Assembly (NCBI GenBank): GCA_034440275.1
Contig: JAWXBS010000051.1
Span: forward strand, 1-12,241
Length of the DNA stretch: 12,241 nucleotides
Origin: VFBF01 sp034440275
GTDB lineage: Bacteria > Pseudomonadota > Alphaproteobacteria > Caulobacterales > Aquidulcibacteraceae
Direction: 5' to 3'
Below the pieces are notes generated by a model. The model did no database searches and was not told the origin of the DNA. It saw only the letters and a program-made list of their open reading frames with translations. Positions 1 through 4,640 of this stretch are shown here, piece by piece (position 1 is the stretch's first letter; every line of letters starts with the position of its first letter). A program made the position numbers and the translations under genes.

Positions 1-221
1 AAAGCCGCCGCCGGGTTCCGCTGCTAGCGCCGGAACAGGTTGCGCCGCGCCATGCCGCCGTCGGCGGTGTTCGACGGGCTGTTCCTCGGCGACGCGGCGT
101 CGCGTTTCGAAGGGCCCGTGTGGGTGATGCGCGACGGCGATCTCGTGAGCCTGCCGGCCGACGGCGGCATGGCGCGGCGCAACCTGTTCCGGCGCTAGCA
201 GCGGAACCCGGCGGCGGCTTT
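1..221. repeat. Perfect inverted repeat, 65-bp arms (1-65 and 157-221) around a 91-bp loop
   Basis: Base n of the left arm pairs with base 222-n of the right arm without mismatch for 65 positions; the match breaks at 66/156. The right arm holds the last 13 codons and stop of a plus-strand reading frame plus 23 bases of the spacer before the DUF2177 gene. The left arm is a reverse copy of the same stretch, running to the window edge, so its true length is unknown. A long exact foldback at an edge that repeats the end of a gene is most often a chimeric fold-back from amplification or assembly. A genuine inverted duplication remains possible. Seen directly: the repeat. Inferred: its origin. Confidence 0.97.
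52..198 (+). CDS. C-terminal fragment of an unidentified protein (upstream part missing)
   Basis: The frame is open from a stop at 25-27 to the TAG at 196-198; the first ATG is at 52. Residues encoded by the loop and right arm (about 66-198) look like an ordinary soluble C-terminus, with a VWVMRDGDLVSLP stretch and a basic end, RRNLFRR. The 52-65 portion lies in the left arm of the inverted repeat and is therefore probably not the real N-terminal continuation. The natural gene most likely extended further upstream and was cut by the fold-back. The stop is 37 bp before the DUF2177 start on the same strand, so the two may have been cotranscribed. I do not recognise the family, and the true start cannot be given. 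Confidence 0.4.
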   Translation: MPPSAVFDGLFLGDAASRFEGPVWVMRDGDLVSLPADGGMARRNLFRR

Positions 222-235
222 CGCGCTGGTGCGTA

Positions 236-646
236 ATGCCGACCGTTCTCGCCTCTGCCGGAATCGCCGGCGTGCTTTTCGTTCTGCTCGATCTCGCCTG
301 GTTCGCCGTGTCGCGGGAGCGACTCTATAATCCCGAACTCGGACCGCTGCTGCGCGCGAAGGTCGACTTCGCGGCGGCGGCGGGATTCTACGTGCTCTAC
401 GCGTTCGGAATGGCCGTGCTCGTGATCGCGCCGTCCATCGGCGCCGGCGACGCGCAGCGCGCGCTGTTCTACGGCGCAGCTCTCGGCCTCACGGCCTACG
501 CGACGTACAATCTCACCAATCTCGCGACGCTGCGCGGCTGGTCGGCGCTTGTCACCTTCGGCGATCTCGCGTGGGGGACGTTCGCCACCGCCGTCGCCTG
601 CTGGGCGACGACGATGGCGATGATCCGGTTCAGCCCGGCTTCTTGA
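236..646 (+). CDS. DUF2177 family integral membrane protein
   Basis: A 136-residue protein with four predicted membrane spans (about residues 5-24, 46-69, 75-96 and 108-131). It matches the DUF2177 pattern: an Asp inside the first helix (LDLAWF, D19), the conserved YNLTNLATLRGW loop (91-102) after helix 3, and the D-x-x-W-G motif at 110-114 opening helix 4. The length is typical of the family, whose biochemical role is unknown; the protein should sit in the inner membrane. No good Shine-Dalgarno precedes the ATG, and the right arm of the inverted repeat ends only 14 bases upstream, so the control region may be altered. The 3' end overlaps the convergent methyltransferase gene by 17 bp. The family call is from motifs and topology. 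Confidence 0.85.
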   Translation: MPTVLASAGIAGVLFVLLDLAWFAVSRERLYNPELGPLLRAKVDFAAAAGFYVLYAFGMAVLVIAPSIGAGDAQRALFYGAALGLTAYATYNLTNLATLRGWSALVTFGDLAWGTFATAVACWATTMAMIRFSPAS

Positions 647-1397
647 AGCGCAGCGCGAACTGGTCGGTGTGGCCACGGATGGCGGCGTCGAACACGTTGC
701 CCGTGCGCGGATCAGCCGGGTTGGCGAGTGCGGTGAGTTCGCCATCGAACACGAAGCCCGCCGCAATCACTTCCGCCTTCACCACCGACGCTTCGATGCG
801 ATGGATGGTCTTGGCGCCCGTGACGCCCGCGCCGGCAACCGCCGAGTGGTCGATCACGATGTAGGTGCCGCCCGGCTTCAGCGACTGGAACACGGCGCGG
901 TTGAACGCGGCGGCGGCCTCGGCGCCGAAATAGCCGTGAATGTCGTGATAGTTCTGCGCGGTGAAATAGACGTCGACGGGCTGCGACGTCGACAGCGTGC
1001 CTTCCGGCGTTTCGACGAACACGTTCGTGTACGCCGCATTCGACGCGATTGCGCGCACGGGATCGATCTGCGGCGGAAAGGTGAGGGCGGACGCCGGCAC
1101 GATGGAAATCACCTTGCCGGTCGGCCCGACCGCCTTCGACAGCAGGCGCGTGAAGTAACCGCCGCCCGGCAGCACTTCCGCCACCGTCTGGCCCGGCATC
1201 ACGCGCGCAAAGGCGAGCGTCTCGGCAGGTTTGCGCACGGCGTCCTTGGCGACATCGTCCGCAGGGCGGTTCGCATCGTTGACGGCCATGTCGTAGGCGG
1301 CGGTGGCGACGACCGCGCCCGCAGGCGCATCGGCGGGCGTCGTCGAACAGGCGGCGAGCGCAATGGCGCTCACGGCGAAGGCGAGGGTGCGCAGCAT
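630..1397 (-). CDS. Lipoprotein with class I methyltransferase fold (COG4798-like)
   Basis: A 255-residue protein. The N-terminus is a lipoprotein signal: hydrophobic residues 5-16, lipobox L14-A-A-C17, with Ser at +2. The mature part carries a methyltransferase-like core: a glycine-rich motif I variant VAEVLPGGGYFT (72-83), QNYHDIHGYF (149-157), and LKPGGTYIVIDH (173-184), the usual post-motif strand, followed by HRIEASVVKAEVIAAGF. This fits the predicted exported methyltransferases of COG4798. Their reaction is not established, and S-adenosylmethionine is not expected outside the cytoplasm. The start is supported by GGGAGGA four bases upstream of the ATG. The gene lies 48 bp after the TauD-like gene on the same strand and is probably cotranscribed with it. 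Enzyme activity is an inference; fold and export are well supported. Confidence 0.85.
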   Translation of the reverse strand: MLRTLAFAVSAIALAACSTTPADAPAGAVVATAAYDMAVNDANRPADDVAKDAVRKPAETLAFARVMPGQTVAEVLPGGGYFTRLLSKAVGPTGKVISIVPASALTFPPQIDPVRAIASNAAYTNVFVETPEGTLSTSQPVDVYFTAQNYHDIHGYFGAEAAAAFNRAVFQSLKPGGTYIVIDHSAVAGAGVTGAKTIHRIEASVVKAEVIAAGFVFDGELTALANPADPRTGNVFDAAIRGHTDQFALRFKKPG

Positions 1398-1401
1398 GAA
1401 G

Positions 1402-1408
1402 TCCTCCC
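1402..1408 (-). promoter_or_regulatory. Ribosome binding site of the lipoprotein methyltransferase gene
   Basis: On the minus strand the bases read GGGAGGA, four bases before the ATG at 1397. It is the strongest Shine-Dalgarno in this cluster and fixes the start that gives a complete lipoprotein signal. Confidence 0.7.
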
Positions 1409-1422
1409 GATGTGTTCTGATT

Positions 1423-1455
1423 TCTACGCGGCTCTACGCGCGCGGTTACACCGCG
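1423..1455. repeat. Short direct repeats and hairpin at the dioxygenase-methyltransferase junction
   Basis: TCTACGCG occurs twice with a 10-bp period (1423-1430 and 1433-1440). It is followed immediately by a perfect 6-bp inverted repeat with a 3-base loop, CGCGGT-TAC-ACCGCG (1441-1455), which spans the dioxygenase stop codon. On the minus-strand transcript the hairpin forms at the end of the upstream gene and the repeats fall in the leader of the next. There is no T-run, so a classical terminator is unlikely. RNA processing or attenuation are possible roles. Confidence 0.5.
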
Positions 1456-2273
1456 TCTACCGTCACCCGTCGCATATGCCGACGCTGGCCGGGATAGTCG
1501 TTGAGCGCGAAGTGCCAGACGCTGCGGTTGTCCCAGAACGCGATGGAACCGCTGCGCCACTGGAAGCGGCACGTGAAGCCTTCGAAACGCGCGTGGTTGA
1601 AGAGGTGGTCGAGCAGGGGTTTCGACTCGCGTTCCCTCCAGCCCTCGAAGCGCAGCGTGAAGGCGGGATTCACGTAGAGCGCCTTCTTTCCCGTGACGGG
1701 ATGGACCTTCACCACCGGGTGGGTGAACTCGCCGGCCATGCCTTCCGCTTCCGCCACCACCATGGAGCCACGCTTGTGTGCGGACTGCCCTTGCGCGGAA
1801 TATTCGCGGTTCGCCGAGTGCACGGCGCGCAAGCCTTCGAGCGTCGTCTTCAGCCCCGGCGAGAGCGCGTCATACGCCTTCGTCATCGACGCAAAGAGCG
1901 TGTCGCCGCCGAACTCCGGAATCTCAAGCGCATGCAGGATCGAACCGATCGACGGCGTCTCGAGGAACGACATGTCCGAGTGCCAGCCGCCGCCGAAATT
2001 CAGATTGTCGGTCGGCTCCTTGATGATTTCCATGATCTCGGGATGGCCCTCCATCCCTTTCACGTAGGGGTGGACGTTGAGCGAGCCGAAGCGTCGGCCG
2101 AACGCCTTGTGCTGCTCGGGCGTCAGCGTCTGGTCGAGAAAGAAGATGACCTCGTGGTCCACGAACGCGCGGTGGATCGCATCGAACGTCGGCCCGTCCA
2201 GCTCCCTGGCGAGATCGACGCCGGAGATCTCCGCCCCCAGCGCGCCCGCCACCCGCTTCACCGTGATCGTCAT
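1446..2273 (-). CDS. TauD/TfdA family Fe(II)/2-oxoglutarate-dependent dioxygenase
   Basis: A 275-residue protein, the normal family length. Members use Fe(II) and 2-oxoglutarate to hydroxylate small substrates such as taurine, other alkylsulfonates or aryloxyalkanoates, often releasing the leaving group. The iron ligands are visible: GWHSDMSF gives H98 and D100, and WDNRSVWHFALNDY gives the distal H254. Arginines after YPGQRRHMRR (R264-R269) would bind 2-oxoglutarate. The N-terminal GAEISGVDL and the FLDQTLTPEQ stretch are typical. AAGGGAGA lies five bases before the ATG. No sulfonate ABC transporter genes are nearby, so taurine as substrate is not supported and I give no gene name. Located between a small hypothetical gene and the lipoprotein methyltransferase on the same strand. 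It is cytoplasmic, with no signal peptide. Confidence 0.9.
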   Translation of the reverse strand: MTITVKRVAGALGAEISGVDLARELDGPTFDAIHRAFVDHEVIFFLDQTLTPEQHKAFGRRFGSLNVHPYVKGMEGHPEIMEIIKEPTDNLNFGGGWHSDMSFLETPSIGSILHALEIPEFGGDTLFASMTKAYDALSPGLKTTLEGLRAVHSANREYSAQGQSAHKRGSMVVAEAEGMAGEFTHPVVKVHPVTGKKALYVNPAFTLRFEGWRERESKPLLDHLFNHARFEGFTCRFQWRSGSIAFWDNRSVWHFALNDYPGQRRHMRRVTVDAV

Positions 2274-2338
2274 CGGCGTCTCCCTTGGTCTGGCGGGGAG
2301 ACTAGCACCGTACCCGGCGACGATGCACGAACCCGCGC

Positions 2339-2764
2339 TTATGAATAGGGGTAGCAGTCGCCGCGCGCGAGGTCCTCGCCGAGGTGACGCGCGAGCGCGG
2401 CGATGGACTCGGCGTGCGCTTCGTAGGGATCGCTGTTGGCGGGGCCGACGATGATTGTGCGGAAAGGTTCGCCCTCGATCTGCACGTCCGGCGCGAGCAT
2501 CGCGGTGGCGAGGCCGGTCCCCTCGTCGTCGCGCAAGGTCAGGAATTTCGGCATCGAGCGCGCGACATAGTCCTTGAGGCCGATGTCGCGCTCAAGCGGC
2601 GGCGCCGACGCGGGCGGCGCCCACGCGGCGATCACGCGTTCGCGTTCCCGGCGGAAGTACTTCGCCACCGCATGGCGCATGATCTCGGATTCGGCGTCGG
2701 CTTCCGCTTCGGTCTCGATGCGGAACCACGTCTTCCCGCCGGGCGCGTCGCACACAAACTTCAT
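2339..2764 (-). CDS. Conserved-looking hypothetical protein, 141 aa
   Basis: A 141-residue soluble protein without signal peptide or membrane span. The first 45 residues are mixed: MKFVCDAPGGKTWFRIET, then an acidic-to-basic helix rich in E and R. Next comes a Pro/Ala linker (about 49-57), then a part with IGLKDYVARSMPKFLTLRD (61-79). The end (FRTIIVGPAN, then a helix from 114 and CYPYS) has an alpha/beta look. Two cysteines (5 and 137) stand near the ends. Codon use resembles the neighbours, and the frame avoids the Arg-rich composition of the shadow frames, so it is probably real. There is no clear Shine-Dalgarno before the ATG. It lies 65 bp upstream of the dioxygenase gene on the same strand and may lead that operon. 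I do not recognise the family. Confidence 0.7.
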   Translation of the reverse strand: MKFVCDAPGGKTWFRIETEAEADAESEIMRHAVAKYFRRERERVIAAWAPPASAPPLERDIGLKDYVARSMPKFLTLRDDEGTGLATAMLAPDVQIEGEPFRTIIVGPANSDPYEAHAESIAALARHLGEDLARGDCYPYS

Positions 2765-2807
2765 GACGATCAGTCTATGTGCGCGCCGCCCCGGCGGTAA
2801 AGCGACG

Positions 2808-3260
2808 CTAGCAGGGGACGCGGCGTTCCAGCGTCACATACCGGCGGGCGTAGGGGTCCCAGGTCTGTTGCTGCTGCACGCAGAGCTGCGGCCCCTGATC
2901 GTAGTAGCCCTGGTCCTGGCCGGCATAACCGGGCGGCGGGCCGTCGTAGTAGCCGCCGCTGTAGCGGGGTTGCGGCGGGGGCGGGTAGTAGGCCGGCGGC
3001 GGCGCGCGGCGGGATTCGGTGAGCGCGCTGCCGATCACCGCGCCGAGCACGAGACCCACGACGCCTGCAGCCAACGCGTCATTGTCGTTATCGTTGTCGC
3101 GGTGACGATAGCCCCGGCCACCGTAGTCGCCGCCGCGATGGTTGTCATAATAGCCCCGATCGCCGCCGCGATGACGGGGATCCGCCGCCGCTACGGAGGG
3201 CGCGACTGCGGTGAGAGCAATAACGGCCGCACCGATCAGGGCGGCGAGCTTCGTGGCCAT
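2808..3260 (-). CDS. Secreted Gly/Tyr/Pro-rich protein with a glycine-zipper segment
   Basis: A 150-residue protein read from the ATG at 3260. The frame continues upstream to 3335, but the 25 extra residues would bury the signal peptide and look non-coding. Residues 1-25 are a Sec signal (MATKLAALIGAAVIAL..., cleavage near VAA-A). The mature part has a His/Arg/Gly/Tyr-rich stretch (29-55), a (DN)3 repeat, a glycine-zipper segment LAAGVVGLVLGAVIGSAL (about 63-79), a Pro/Tyr-rich stretch (84-125), and a short end bounded by C127 and the C-terminal C150, possibly a disulfide. Such proteins are envelope-associated in proteobacteria; the function is unknown. It is on the same strand as the receiver-kinase, 110 bp downstream of it, with short repeats between them. 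GGAAA seven bases before the ATG is a modest ribosome site. Confidence 0.8.
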   Translation of the reverse strand: MATKLAALIGAAVIALTAVAPSVAAADPRHRGGDRGYYDNHRGGDYGGRGYRHRDNDNDNDALAAGVVGLVLGAVIGSALTESRRAPPPAYYPPPPQPRYSGGYYDGPPPGYAGQDQGYYDQGPQLCVQQQQTWDPYARRYVTLERRVPC

Positions 3261-3346
3261 GGCTTTGTTTCCGTGCGCGTTTTTGTTGGGCGGCGCATCG
3301 GGGGTGGAAGCCGCACGCCGTGGAACGTGCAGCATGCCGCGCGGAC

Positions 3347-3374
3347 GTCTGAACCGTGTCTGAACGGCGTTCAG
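3347..3374. repeat. Tandem GTCTGAAC repeats plus 15-bp palindrome upstream of the secreted protein gene
   Basis: GTCTGAAC occurs at 3347-3354 and 3358-3365, 11 bp apart, one helical turn. The second copy runs into CTGAACG-G-CGTTCAG (3360-3374), a perfect 7+1+7 palindrome that includes the stop codon of the receiver-kinase gene. Repeats on one face of the helix ahead of a gene are what a dimeric response regulator or repressor site would look like. As RNA the palindrome could form only a small 5-bp hairpin. Binding is not shown; this is pattern only. Confidence 0.45.
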
Positions 3375-4525
3375 GCGGACTTCGCCGCGGGTCCCGCAGG
3401 CAGGGTCGCGACGACGAGGCAGCCCATGCCCTCAACCTGCGACACCGAGAGCGTGCCCCCGTGGGCGGTGAACACGCGCCGCGCCACGGGCAGGCCGAGG
3501 CCGAGGCCGCCGCCTAGCCGGTTGAGCGCGTCGTCGCCCTGCTGGAAGGCCTCGAAGCAGCGCTCAAGCCGCTCGGGTTCTATGCCCTTGCCGCGGTCGC
3601 GGATGGCGAAGGCGACGCCCCCGCGGTCGGGCGTCACCATGAAGTCCACCGCGCCTTCACCGTGTTCGATGGCGTTGCGCACCAGGTGGCGCAGCGCGCG
3701 CACCACGAGATCGCGGTCGCATTCGAACCGCGCGCCGTCGGAGCCGTCGACACCCCGCAGGATGACGCCCTTTTCCTTCGCCGCCGGCATTTCCGCCGCC
3801 ACGACCGCGTCGATGATGTGCGCAGCGCGGCACTCGTCGGGACGCAGTGTGAATTCCGCCGTCAGCATCTGTGCGGCAGATATGAGGTCGGAGACATTGG
3901 TGGAGAAGCGACGGCCAGCGCCGGCGATGAGGCCCGCGAACTCCGCCACTTCCGCCGATTTCGGATGCTGCTCGATGTGTTCGGCGAAACCGACGATGGA
4001 GGTCAGCGGCGTGCGCAGTTCGTGCTGCACGAGGCGCAGGACGTTGGCCTTGATGGCGTGCGACTGCTCGGCGCGCTCCTTGGCGATGCGGACTTCGTTC
4101 TCCTGCTGGTAGGCGCGCAGGACGTAGCGGAGCTGGTAGCTCAGCAGGCGCCAGTTCAGCGGTTTGACCACGAAGGACGTGGCGCCGGCCTGGAAGGCGC
4201 GATCGATCGCGGCCATGTCCTCGCGGCCCGTCACCACCACCACGGGCACATGGCGCAACGTCTCGTGGGCGCGCATCCGTCCGATGAGTTCGAACCCGTC
4301 CATGACCGGCATGTCGAGGTCGACGAGCACGAGGTCGTAGTGGTTCTCGAGCAGTTTCTGCAGCGCTTCCGCGCCGTCGCCGGCGGTGTCGAGCGTGACG
4401 TCCGGCGTCGCCAGATGCACGCACGCGAACTCGCGCAGAATCGGATCGTCGTCGGCCACAAGGATGCGGGCCGGCTCGTCGAGCACGAAAAAGAAACCAG
4501 TCTGGTCGAGACGTTGAGCGAGCAT
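3371..4525 (-). CDS. Receiver-histidine kinase (REC-HisKA-HATPase_c), soluble
   Basis: A 384-residue protein with no membrane span. Residues 19-135 form a CheY-like receiver: acidic cluster D25-D27, phosphoacceptor D69 in LVLVDLDMPVMDG, T99 and K121 in VVKP. A helical linker (137-160) leads to the HisKA domain with H168 in QHELRTP. The ATPase domain has an N box at 280-288 (LVRNAIEH, N284), G1 DRGKG (310-314) and G2 GGGLGLGLP (338-346). All residues needed for phosphorylation and ATP binding are present. Kinases headed by a receiver usually have their autokinase activity set by phosphorylation of that receiver. It is divergent from the hybrid kinase gene with 115 bp between them, which suggests partnership in one relay. 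AGGGA five bases before the ATG supports the start. Output partners are not visible here. Confidence 0.93.
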   Translation of the reverse strand: MLAQRLDQTGFFFVLDEPARILVADDDPILREFACVHLATPDVTLDTAGDGAEALQKLLENHYDLVLVDLDMPVMDGFELIGRMRAHETLRHVPVVVVTGREDMAAIDRAFQAGATSFVVKPLNWRLLSYQLRYVLRAYQQENEVRIAKERAEQSHAIKANVLRLVQHELRTPLTSIVGFAEHIEQHPKSAEVAEFAGLIAGAGRRFSTNVSDLISAAQMLTAEFTLRPDECRAAHIIDAVVAAEMPAAKEKGVILRGVDGSDGARFECDRDLVVRALRHLVRNAIEHGEGAVDFMVTPDRGGVAFAIRDRGKGIEPERLERCFEAFQQGDDALNRLGGGLGLGLPVARRVFTAHGGTLSVSQVEGMGCLVVATLPAGPAAKSA

Positions 4526-4640
4526 GGGAATCCCTGGGCAATCTATAGGGCGCCCATCGTTAAGAAAGCGCGGTCTCGAAAGGTTCAGAGAGCCTTAATC
4601 GCGGTCGTTGCGCAGTCGGAAGGAGCGGGAGTTTTCAACG
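4526..4640. promoter_or_regulatory. Shared divergent control region of the two kinase genes
   Basis: The 115 bp between the receiver-kinase start (minus) and the hybrid kinase start (plus) must hold both promoters or their proximal parts. It is less GC-rich than its surroundings. Visible elements: GGGAATCCC next to the minus-strand start, an AT-richer ATCTATAG (4541-4548), and GGTTCAGA (4582-4589). The last 8-mer also occurs, on the minus strand, upstream of the secreted protein gene. I find no convincing sigma-70 or GGAAC-type (EcfG) promoter, so no boxes are assigned. Confidence 0.55.
4619..4631 (+). promoter_or_regulatory. Ribosome binding site deciding the GTG start of the hybrid kinase
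   Basis: A purine-rich run with GGAG and GGGAG ends nine bases before the GTG at 4641. The in-frame TTG at 4608 has no such site. Starting at 4641 places a basic tail directly before the first membrane helix, as expected. Confidence 0.65.

Noticed and set aside
669..2348. 559-codon plus-strand frame opposite the methyltransferase and dioxygenase genes
   Set aside because: Arg/His-rich composition typical of an antisense shadow; the minus-strand genes carry clear motifs and ribosome sites.
2574..4112. 512-codon open frame on the plus strand
   Set aside because: Low-complexity Ala/Arg/Ser/Thr product running antisense to the secreted protein and the receiver-kinase; no motif.
4526..4640. Stress-type (GGAAC...CGTT) or sigma-70 promoter boxes between the kinase genes
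   Set aside because: No pair of hexamers with correct spacing was found by eye on either strand.
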